This document shows positions 56,273-64,000 of a stretch of 64,000 bases of DNA, in pieces. The stretch is taken from assembly GCF_010894405.1 (NCBI RefSeq), contig NZ_JAAIYA010000014.1, positions 186,001 through 250,000 on the forward strand, in the 5' to 3' direction. The first letter of the stretch is position 1. Every line of letters begins with the position of its first letter. This DNA is from Pyxidicoccus caerfyrddinensis. GTDB taxonomy: Bacteria; Myxococcota; Myxococcia; Myxococcales; Myxococcaceae. A program made the position numbers and the translations under genes. The notes under the pieces are model-generated. The model had not been told where the DNA came from. It saw nothing but the letters and a program-made list of their open reading frames with translations, and searched no databases.

Positions 56273-57238
56273 CTACTTGCAGACGCGCTCCGGGTTGCAC
56301 TCCTTGCGGCACTGCTGGCACGCCGCGCCGCCCTTGCCGCACTGGTTCTGCGCGGTGCCCGGCATGCACCGGCCGCTCGAGCAGCACCCGCTGGCGCAGG
56401 ACTCGGGGGTGCACTCGCACTTGCCGTTGACGCACGCCTGGCCCACGTCGCAGGCGTCGCCGTCGCCGCACCGGCACTCGCCGCCCTGGCACACCTGGCC
56501 CAGGCCGCACGCGCTGCCCGTGCCGCACCAGCACCGGCCATTGAGGCATGACTCGTTGGGGCCGCACGCGGCGCCCGTGCCGCAACGGCACTCGCCGGCC
56601 ACGCACCGGTCCACCTCGGGCCGGGTGCACGCCGAGCCGGTGCCGCAGGCGCAGAAGCCGTCCGGCGCGCAGGCGCTGGCACGGTCCGGATCACACGCCG
56701 CGCAGGCCTCGCCATTCGCGCCGCACCGGGTGAAGGCCGTGGAGACGCACTGGCCGTCGAGGCAGCAGCCCTCGCAGGCGGGGCCGCAGGAGGTGCCGGA
56801 GTCGGGCGTCTCCGACGAAGAGGGCTCCAGCCGCACCCGCACGTCCACCTCGCGCCCCGCGCGGACCTGGGCCTCCGCGGTGCCCTGCGCCGCGAGCGCG
56901 GTGCCGCTGCGCCCCTCCAGCCGCAGTGTCACCCGGGCGCCGTCCGGCGCGTCGGGCAGCAGCACCCGGAACGTCTCCCCGCTCTGCAGGATGCGCCCGG
57001 GATTCTCCGGCAGCAGCGCGGGGCTGATGGCTTCGCCGCCCTCCACCGTGCCGGACACCTGGAGCTGCGTGAGCTGCAGGAGCGGGTTGAACTCCGCCGT
57101 GACGTACAGCGCCGTCCCCGCCGCCGTCGCCGCGTCCTGGCACGCGCTCGCGGCCAGCAGGAACAGCGCGGCCAGCAGCCTGACGGCGCGAGTGGACCGG
57201 ACGTGCCTCCGGCCCTCGTGGGCAACCTCGTGAATCAT
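56273..57238 (-). CDS. Cys-rich lipoprotein with EGF-like or tandem CxC repeats
   Basis: About 321 residues. The signal peptide ends in a lipobox (LLAASAC), followed by a beta-domain of about 110 residues (TALYVTAEFNPLLQL, VRVRLEPSS). The C-terminal half has about 35 cysteines in short repeats such as CGTGSACxxx(x)xxCxxGECRCGxGxAC and ends CRKECNPERVC. These resemble small disulfide-rich repeats of adhesion or protective surface proteins; a protease-inhibitor role is also possible. The start is uncertain: ATG at 57238 has no good ribosome site and an upstream TTG (57247) is in frame. The Cys repeats are nearly identical, suggesting recent duplication. Confidence 0.75.
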   Translation of the reverse strand: MIHEVAHEGRRHVRSTRAVRLLAALFLLAASACQDAATAAGTALYVTAEFNPLLQLTQLQVSGTVEGGEAISPALLPENPGRILQSGETFRVLLPDAPDGARVTLRLEGRSGTALAAQGTAEAQVRAGREVDVRVRLEPSSSETPDSGTSCGPACEGCCLDGQCVSTAFTRCGANGEACAACDPDRASACAPDGFCACGTGSACTRPEVDRCVAGECRCGTGAACGPNESCLNGRCWCGTGSACGLGQVCQGGECRCGDGDACDVGQACVNGKCECTPESCASGCCSSGRCMPGTAQNQCGKGGAACQQCRKECNPERVCK

Positions 57239-57381
57239 GATGTGCAAAGGCTAGCGGGTTGCGTCTGGCCTGGAAGCCGCGCGTGCCAGCAGAAGCGCGC
57301 GCGCGTCGGGAAGGGAACGCTGGCCCCGGAGGGTCATGGTGGATTTCGTGCGGTAACCCATGACCCCTGTTCGTCAGGGGC

Positions 57382-58788
<1,407 letters not shown>

Positions 58789-58920
58789 GGTCGGCTCAAG
58801 CAGACACCAGGATGCGGGCTTTCGTGTCTGCGTTGGGGATGTGCACCGTTGCTCTGTAGACCGAGCACACAGCCCCGGGGCGATGGCCCCCGGTACGAGA
58901 CGGCGGTTCGCGCCGTTGCG

Positions 58921-59064
58921 ATGACCGCTAGCGCACACCCGTCCGGAGGTCGTCTGCTGTATGTGCCGGATTCCAAGAAGACGGCGCGCGCGCGTTTCGT
59001 CCAGCGCATTCGTGCGCGCATCCGCTCGCTGAACCCGCCTGCCTTTCGCCAGCGGGCACTGTGA
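58921..59064 (+). CDS. Possible small basic protein, 47 residues
   Basis: An ATG at 58921 opens a frame to TGA at 59062-59064 giving MTASAHPSGGRLLYVPDSKK followed by an Arg-rich helix and ending in FRQRAL. It is strongly basic with a helical centre (ARARFVQRIRARIRSL). Codon use is fair, but there is no clear ribosome site and the overlapping frame of a longer ORF continues upstream. It lies in the 339-bp space between the kinase start and the DNA ligase end, which otherwise holds only the kinase promoter region. Confidence 0.3.
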   Translation: MTASAHPSGGRLLYVPDSKKTARARFVQRIRARIRSLNPPAFRQRAL

Positions 59065-59127
59065 CGCCGCACCGTCGACCAGCGGACCGGGGCCTGCACC
59101 CGGGGGCGCGGGAGGTGCGGCGCGCCG

Positions 59128-60243
59128 CTACGCGCGGGCCTTGGACTTCGCCTTGGGCGCCGCGGCGAAGGGGACTGCGTCGATGCGCACGCCTACGTAC
59201 GAGGGGAAGCGGGGCACGCCGTCGTCGGACAGCTCCTGGTAGCGGAAGGTGATGACGGTGCCGATGGCCGGCGGGGCCTCGCGCTCGGCGTCGGACAGGC
59301 CGGTGCCCACGCTGAAGCGCTTGCCGTTGCGCAGCTCCACCTCCAGCGCGCCCAGGCGGCCCTTGTGCCGGCCCGCGCCCGCGACGTGGCCCACGACGCG
59401 CGCCTCGTCGTCCTTGAAGCTCTTCACCTTGAGCAGCGTGTGCGAGCGGCCCGCCTCGTAGCTCGAGCCCGGCTTGCGCAGCATGAGCCCCTCACCGCCC
59501 AGCCCCTCCACGCGCTCCAATTCCTCGCGCAGGTGCGGCGTGCCCTTGCAGCGCTCGTGTGTGTGCCACTTCGCGTACGCCGGCTTCGCGTCCTCCATCC
59601 ACTTGCGGCAGTGCTCCAGCCGCTTCTCGAAGGGCGCGTCCACGGACGGCGCGTCGAAGGCGACGAAGAACAATTCCTTCCAGTCGTCGCTGCGGTCCTG
59701 CCGGCGGACGATGCTCACCGTGCGCTGGAAGCGCTTGCGGCCGCCGAACAGCTCTCCGTCGAGCGGGAAGTCCGGCAGCCCGGCGGTGAACCACGCGGGC
59801 GCGAAGAACTCGTTGCCCAGGCGGGACCAGAAGCGCTGGCCGTCCCAGTACGCGCGCACGCCGTCGAGCTTCTCGCTCATCCACCAGTCGGTGAGGTCGA
59901 CGTCGGTCTCCCACGAGTGCGCCAGCAGCAGCGGCGGGGCCTTGTCCTTGGCCTCCTTGGTCTCCGCGGCGTCCGGAGATGCGCCGGCCTTCTTCGCCTT
60001 GCCCGCGCTCTTCGCGGCGGGAGCAGTGCCGGTGCCGGACGCGGCGGCGCCGGTGCGCGCGTCCTCGGCGGCGTCCCCGCGCACCTTGCGCAGGTGCTTG
60101 CAGGTGCGCCGCTCAATCGCAATCGACTGGTTGCGCCACGCGGGGCAGCTGCACGAGTACACGCCACCGGTGTTCTTGAGGATGTAGGGCTTGGAGCCTG
60201 AACCCTGGAGCTCGAGCTTCGCGCCGTCCGCGATGTCCGCCAT
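59128..60243 (-). CDS. ATP-dependent DNA ligase fused to an N-terminal SWIM zinc finger
   Basis: A 371-residue protein. Residues 28-52 form a SWIM-type zinc finger (Cys31-x-Cys33, then Cys48-x-His50). A Lys/Ala linker leads to a nucleotidyltransferase domain: motif I EKLDGVRAYW (adenylated Lys125), motif III FPLDGELFGGRKRF, motif IV GGEGLMLRKPGSSYEAGRS, motif V LLKVKSFKDDEARVVG, then a small OB-fold with KRFSVGTGLSDAER. These motifs match the minimal bacterial ATP-dependent ligases. A SWIM finger in front, a DNA/protein-binding module, is a notable combination. The ATG at 60243 has a strong GGAGGGGGAAG site. It is divergent from gntK. Confidence 0.9.
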   Translation of the reverse strand: MADIADGAKLELQGSGSKPYILKNTGGVYSCSCPAWRNQSIAIERRTCKHLRKVRGDAAEDARTGAAASGTGTAPAAKSAGKAKKAGASPDAAETKEAKDKAPPLLLAHSWETDVDLTDWWMSEKLDGVRAYWDGQRFWSRLGNEFFAPAWFTAGLPDFPLDGELFGGRKRFQRTVSIVRRQDRSDDWKELFFVAFDAPSVDAPFEKRLEHCRKWMEDAKPAYAKWHTHERCKGTPHLREELERVEGLGGEGLMLRKPGSSYEAGRSHTLLKVKSFKDDEARVVGHVAGAGRHKGRLGALEVELRNGKRFSVGTGLSDAEREAPPAIGTVITFRYQELSDDGVPRFPSYVGVRIDAVPFAAAPKAKSKARA

Positions 60244-60414
60244 GACTTCCCCCTCCGTGCCGCGTCTCTCGCGGCGACGAAAGGAAGAGTACCTGGGGGG
60301 TCTGACATTCCCAGGACGTGATGGGGTGGGCATTCGGCGTCAAATGGGGTGGCGCGCGAGGGGGCGGGGCCGAATGATGGCGGGGCTCTTCACCGCCTCC
60401 GGAGGCCGCACGAG

Positions 60415-60900
60415 ATGGTCGTCATCGTCATGGGAGTGTCGGGCGCGGGGAAGACCACGGTGGGCCAGGCGCTGTCGGCCGCGCTGGGCTGGCGCTTCGT
60501 GGACGCGGACGACCTGCACCCGAAGGCCAACATCGCGAAGATGGCGGCGGGCGTGCCGCTGACGGACGAGGACCGGTGGCCGTGGCTCCAGGTGCTGCGC
60601 GGGGTGATGGAGGATGCGCTGGCGCGCGGCGAGGACCTGGTGATGGCGTGCTCGGCGCTCAAGCGCTCCTACCGGACGGTGCTGGAAGTGGACCCCTCGC
60701 GGGTGCGGTGGGTGTACCTGAACGCGCCGCGTGACGTGCTGGCGCGCCGGCTGGCCCAGCGCCATGGCCACTTCATGCCGCCGTCGCTGCTGGACACGCA
60801 GTTGGCCGCGCTGGAGGTTCCGGAAGACGCGCTGGAGGTGGACGTGTCACCGCCGCCCGACGTGGTGGTGAAGCACCTCCGCGAGGGACTGGGGCTCTGA
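60415..60900 (+). CDS. gntK: Gluconokinase
   Basis: A 161-residue P-loop kinase that phosphorylates gluconate to 6-phosphogluconate. The Walker A loop GVSGAGKTTVGQAL is near the start, then WRFVDADDLHPKANIAKMAAGVPLTDEDRWPWL, the family signature, CSALKRSYRTVL and HFMPPSLLDTQLAALE. Length matches the GntK family. The ATG at 60415 is preceded by CGGAGG about nine bases upstream; the ORF is open 22 codons earlier. No gluconate permease or dehydrogenase gene is adjacent. A strong terminator follows. Confidence 0.92.
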   Translation: MVVIVMGVSGAGKTTVGQALSAALGWRFVDADDLHPKANIAKMAAGVPLTDEDRWPWLQVLRGVMEDALARGEDLVMACSALKRSYRTVLEVDPSRVRWVYLNAPRDVLARRLAQRHGHFMPPSLLDTQLAALEVPEDALEVDVSPPPDVVVKHLREGLGL

Positions 60901-60905
60901 CGCCC

Positions 60906-60938
60906 GGCCCTCCTCTCCCGCACCGCGAGAGGAGGGCC
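60906..60938 (+). terminator. Terminator of gntK
   Basis: GGCCCTCCTCTC (60906-60917) pairs perfectly with GAGAGGAGGGCC (60927-60938) around a nine-base loop, followed by TTTC, just after the gntK stop. Confidence 0.8.
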
Positions 60939-60974
60939 TTTCACCGCGCATCCGCCGCCCGGCGGCCTGAGGCG

Positions 60975-61000
60975 TCGTGGAAGGAACGTTCCTTCCACGA
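60975..61000. terminator. 26-bp perfect palindrome between convergent genes
   Basis: TCGTGGAAGGAAC (60975-60987) is followed at once by its reverse complement, making a 26-base uninterrupted palindrome, 16 bases before the stop of the CARDB gene on the minus strand. It may serve as that gene's terminator or be a protein-binding site. Confidence 0.55.
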
Positions 61001-61015
61001 GCCACCGTGCGCGAC

Positions 61016-63604
61016 TCAGGGCAGGACGTTGACGCGGCCACCCACGCGGGTGTTGTTGTCCTCGATGAGCTCGTTGTCGGTGGTGCCGTGCGAGTCCACG
61101 AGGGCGGCCAGGTAGAGCGAGCCATACAGGCTGTAGCCCGCGTAGGCATTGACCGTCACCGTCTGGCACTGGCCTGGCGCGAGATTGCCGATGTACTCGA
61201 GGCCCACGCGGAGGTCGGGCGTGGGAGTGGACGGCCCGAGCGGGGTGATGACGGTGTCCTCGGACAGGTACAGCTCCACGTCGGTGTTCCCCGGCACGGT
61301 GCCCTGGTTGCACACGCGCGCCGAGGCGGTGAAGGACTGGCCCCGCTGCGTGCTCGCGGGCCCGGTGACGGACGTCACCACGAAGTCCGGCCGGTCACCG
61401 ATGCCAATGCGGGCGCCCGTGCGGGTGTTGTTGTCCTCCAGGAACTCCATCCTCGTGTTTCGCGGGTCCACCACGGCGCCCAGGTACCAGACGCCTTCCT
61501 CGACGTTCGTGTACGCGGGGACCGTCACCGTCTGGCACTGGCCCGGGGCGAGCATTCCGATGGGGGCGAAGCCCACGTTGACGTCCGGCCCGGAGCCATA
61601 CTGGCCCGGGGTGATGACCGAGTCCTTGGACAGGTAGATTTCCACCTCCCCGGCGTACTCCGCCTGCGTGCCCTGGTTGCACACCGTCGCCGAGACGTTG
61701 AACGACTGGTCGCGCCTCGAGCTCGCGGGCCCGGTGACGGCCGTCACCACGAAGTCCGGCCGGTAGCCCACGCCGATGCGGCTGCCCGTGCGGGTGTTGT
61801 TGTCCTCGAACAGCTCGGTGACCATGCCGGCCGGGTCCACGGCCGCGCCCAGGTAGTACGTGCCATCCATCGGTCCCCCGCCGTAGGCGGGGAGGGGCAT
61901 CGTCTGGCACGCGCCCGGAGCGAGCATGCCCGTGTGGATGATGCCGATGCCGTAGTCGGTGCCCGAGCCGGGGCCGTTGTTCGGCGTGATGACCGAGTCC
62001 TGCGACAGGTAGATTTCCACGGCGGTGTACTCCGGCGCGGTGCCCTGGTTGCACACCGTCGCCGTGACGTTGAAGGACTGGCCCGGCGCCGCGCTCGCGG
62101 GCCCGGTGACGGACGTCACCACGAAGTCCGGCCGGTAGCCCACGCCGATGCGGTTGCCCGCGCGGATGTTGTTGTCCTCGAAGAGCTCGGTTGTCCAGCC
62201 GCGCGGGTCCACGACGGCGCCCAGGTAGAAGGTGCCCTCCGTGCCGGGTGCGCCGCCGGTGACCGTCACCGTGCCGCACTCTCCGGCCGCGAGGTTGACG
62301 TGGCCCACGCCCACCGGCTGGTCCGTGCCCGGGCCCGGCGTCGTCGTCGGGGTGATGACGGAGTCCTGCGACAGGTACAGCTCCACGTCGGCGGAGTCCC
62401 GCACCGTCCCCTGGTTGCACACCCGGACCGTCGCGCTGATGCCACCGCCGGGCTGCACGGTGGCGGTGCCCGAGACGGATGACACCACGAAGTCAGGCTT
62501 CTCGCCGAACCCGATGCGGCTGCTCACGCGGGTGTTGTTGTCCTCGATGAACTCCTGGAGGCCGTTGGCCGGGTCCACCACGGCGCCCACGTAGTACGTG
62601 CCCTGGAAGTTGGAGGGCACGGTGGTCGCGAACGTCCGCGTCTCGCACTGTCCCGGGTTGAGCGGGAAGAGGAAGGAGGAGCTTCCCAGGTAATAGTCCG
62701 TGGAGCCGTTGGGGGTGATGACGGTGTCCTGGGACAGGTACCACTCCACCGGCGCGCTGCCCGACTGCGTGCCCTGGTTGCACACCGTCGCGGTGACGCT
62801 GACGAGCTGGCCCGGCAGCGCGCTCGTGGGCCCGGTGAGGACCGTGACGACCAGCTCCGGCCGGTAGCCCACGCCGATGCGGTTGCCCGCGCGGGTGTTG
62901 TTGTCCTCGATGAACTCGACGACGGAGTTGCCGGGGTCCACCGCGGCGCCCACGTACCAGGTGCCCTCGGCGGGCGCGGACGCCCAGGCCGACACCTGCT
63001 CCGTCCGGCACTGGCCCGGCGACAGCGGCTGGATGTACACGCTCCCCACCATCACGTCGGTGGGCGGGTTCGGCGGAACGGGCGGGGTGATGACCGCGTC
63101 CTGGGACAGGTACAGCTCCAGCGCGCCGTAGCCGGGCTGGGTGCCCTGGTTGCACACCGACACGGAGGCGGTGAAAGGCTGGTTCGGCAGCGTGCTGGTG
63201 GGGCCCGTGACGGAGGACACCACCAGGTCTGGCAGGTAGCCCACGCCGATGCGGCTGCCCAGCCGGAGGTTGTTGTTCTCGTTGGCCTCGGGCAGCGCGT
63301 TCATCGGGTCCGCGGCGGCGCCCAGGTAGTACGTCGCATCGGCACCCACCGAGGAGGAGGCCTGCACCTGCGCCGTCCGGCACTCGCCGACGCCGAGGTC
63401 CATGAAGACGTACCCCACCATGAAGTCAGGGGAGGGGGTGGTCGGCGTGTTGGGGGTGATGACGTTGTCGCGCGACAGGTACAGCTCCACCATGGCGCCA
63501 CCCGGCAGCGTGCCCTGGTTGCAGGCGCGCACCGTGAGGGACAGCGGCTGATAGGGCAACACGCTCGTGGGCCCCGTCACCGACGTCACGACGAAGTCCG
63601 GCCC
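61016..63604 (-). repeat. Seven DNA repeats of about 360-380 bp encoding CARDB domains
   Basis: The repeats start with codons for (R/L/K)P(D/E)(F/L)VV and are easy to see on the plus strand as recurring ACGAAGTCCGGCC..., GTGCCCTGGTTGCACAC and GGTGTTGTTGTCCTCGA blocks. High nucleotide identity between copies makes them recombination-prone and hard to assemble. Confidence 0.9.
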
Positions 63605-63745
63605 CGTGGCCAGCGCCTGCGCCGCGACTTCCGGCGACTCCGCCTCTTGAGGCTGCGACGCCTCTGGCGCCTCACCACACGCGGCCAGCGTCATCCACGC
63701 CACGAGCCCCGTGACACATCTGCTTCTCACACTTCGGTAATGCAT
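61016..63745 (-). CDS. Surface lipoprotein with seven CARDB-type repeats
   Basis: A 909-residue lipoprotein: signal peptide with lipobox MTLAACGEA (Cys near residue 23), an acidic linker, then seven repeats of about 120 residues. Each begins with a form of PDFVVTSVTGPTS, contains RVCNQGT and LYLSxDxVITP, and ends with EDNNTRxGxRIGVG. This is the CARDB (cell-adhesion-related, APHP-like) fold, an Ig-like domain of bacterial surface proteins. Repeats 5-7 are most alike, indicating recent duplication. The protein likely projects from the outer membrane as a rod and may serve in adhesion or social contact. The start at 63745 has GAGGTGGAGAG upstream; the longer frame was rejected because the lipoprotein signal begins here. 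Confidence 0.9.
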   Translation of the reverse strand: MHYRSVRSRCVTGLVAWMTLAACGEAPEASQPQEAESPEVAAQALATGPDFVVTSVTGPTSVLPYQPLSLTVRACNQGTLPGGAMVELYLSRDNVITPNTPTTPSPDFMVGYVFMDLGVGECRTAQVQASSSVGADATYYLGAAADPMNALPEANENNNLRLGSRIGVGYLPDLVVSSVTGPTSTLPNQPFTASVSVCNQGTQPGYGALELYLSQDAVITPPVPPNPPTDVMVGSVYIQPLSPGQCRTEQVSAWASAPAEGTWYVGAAVDPGNSVVEFIEDNNTRAGNRIGVGYRPELVVTVLTGPTSALPGQLVSVTATVCNQGTQSGSAPVEWYLSQDTVITPNGSTDYYLGSSSFLFPLNPGQCETRTFATTVPSNFQGTYYVGAVVDPANGLQEFIEDNNTRVSSRIGFGEKPDFVVSSVSGTATVQPGGGISATVRVCNQGTVRDSADVELYLSQDSVITPTTTPGPGTDQPVGVGHVNLAAGECGTVTVTGGAPGTEGTFYLGAVVDPRGWTTELFEDNNIRAGNRIGVGYRPDFVVTSVTGPASAAPGQSFNVTATVCNQGTAPEYTAVEIYLSQDSVITPNNGPGSGTDYGIGIIHTGMLAPGACQTMPLPAYGGGPMDGTYYLGAAVDPAGMVTELFEDNNTRTGSRIGVGYRPDFVVTAVTGPASSRRDQSFNVSATVCNQGTQAEYAGEVEIYLSKDSVITPGQYGSGPDVNVGFAPIGMLAPGQCQTVTVPAYTNVEEGVWYLGAVVDPRNTRMEFLEDNNTRTGARIGIGDRPDFVVTSVTGPASTQRGQSFTASARVCNQGTVPGNTDVELYLSEDTVITPLGPSTPTPDLRVGLEYIGNLAPGQCQTVTVNAYAGYSLYGSLYLAALVDSHGTTDNELIEDNNTRVGGRVNVLP

Positions 63746-63859
63746 CTCTCCACCTCGCGAAATACCTCCGGCCCGGCATTGGGAGAGAAGGCGGTTGACG
63801 GAGGAGGGCGTCGGTAATTCAACGCGAGGTGCAAAAGAAACACAGATACCGGAAGTCCT

Positions 63860-63888
63860 GACGGGCGGACCCACATGGTCCGCCCGTC
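63860..63888 (-). terminator. Strong hairpin terminator
   Basis: GACGGGCGGACC (63860-63871) pairs perfectly with GGTCCGCCCGTC (63877-63888) around a five-base loop, 12 bases downstream (minus strand) of the partial gene stop. Confidence 0.75.
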
Positions 63889-63900
63889 ACGGCCGTGGTC

Positions 63901-64000
63901 CTACGGCTGGGGCGGCCCGAGGCGGCGCTCGCGGACCCACTCGGCGCGCTCCTCATCGGAGAGCGGGACGGGCGCCTTTCGGGAGGCGAGGCCCGGCGCC
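63901..64000 (-). CDS. C-terminal end of an unrecognised protein (truncated by window edge)
   Basis: On the minus strand the frame is open from the window edge to a TAG at 63901-63903. The visible end reads KAPVPLSDEERAEWVRERRL then GPPQP, an acidic-basic helix with a Pro tail. The coding look and the strong terminator right after it support a real gene that starts outside the window. Family unknown. Confidence 0.55.
   Translation of the reverse strand, partial: APGLASRKAPVPLSDEERAEWVRERRLGPPQP

Noticed and set aside
60977..62482. Plus-strand ORF of 501 codons across the CARDB gene
   Set aside because: The opposite strand has a clear lipoprotein with repeats; the plus-strand frame just mirrors the repeats.

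Overview
The window looks like a chromosomal segment of a myxobacterium, most probably a Myxococcaceae relative (Myxococcus, Corallococcus or Pyxidicoccus type). The evidence is very high GC with strong third-position GC bias, many lipoproteins, two eukaryote-like Ser/Thr kinases, an atypical sigma-54 activator, and an IF3 gene with a non-AUG start and a Lys/Ala/Pro/Glu-rich tail like that of the M. xanthus developmental gene dsg. No tRNA, rRNA, CRISPR array, transposase or phage integrase was seen.

Layout. 0-12 kb: TerC-type membrane protein, ArsC, DUF4173 membrane protein, TonB-like protein, DUF938 methyltransferase, a membrane Ser/Thr kinase, PhyH dioxygenase, RNase Z, infC/dsg, a cupin and a VOC protein. 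12.1-18.5 kb: a lower-GC co-directional cassette that looks like an orphan type VI secretion cargo module: DUF2169, a ketosynthase-fold protein without its catalytic triad, a PAAR-like DUF4150 protein, a 423-residue protein with an archaemetzincin-like zinc signature (candidate effector), two small proteins (candidate immunity factors) and a TIGR02270 repeat protein. 18.7-28.8 kb: a tightly coupled five-gene operon matching the families of the E. coli yfa cluster: DUF2135, DUF1175, DUF2138, an alpha-2-macroglobulin with intact thioester, and a DUF2300 protein combining HExxH, penicillin-binding-protein motifs and a SpoIID-like end. 28.8-36 kb: lipoproteins (one frameshifted), ahcY with an upstream ArsR-methyltransferase fusion and a visible promoter/operator, DUF4142 protein, and an O-methyltransferase remnant. 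36-39.3 kb: an osmoprotectant-type ABC system with the binding protein fused in front of the permease, then a CtaA/COX15 protein. 39.7-50.9 kb: XRE-TPR-sigma-54 activator, coiled-coil membrane protein, aldehyde dehydrogenase, two ExbD proteins, PAP2 phosphatase, histone-deacetylase family protein, DUF488 protein and a hexapeptide acyltransferase. 51-64 kb: soluble PAS-GAF-PAS histidine kinase, neutral ceramidase with Thr at the nucleophile position, a secreted protein, a Cys-rich lipoprotein, a kinase-PilZ fusion, a SWIM-ATP-dependent DNA ligase fusion, gluconokinase, a seven-repeat CARDB surface lipoprotein and a partial gene.

How they may work together. The two most coherent units are the T6SS-like cargo cassette (contact-dependent antagonism) and the A2M/transpeptidase/SpoIID operon (periplasmic protease trapping and cell-wall work). 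The ArsR-methyltransferase/ahcY pair is a self-contained methyl-cycle control unit. All assignments come from reading motifs by eye; no database search was run.
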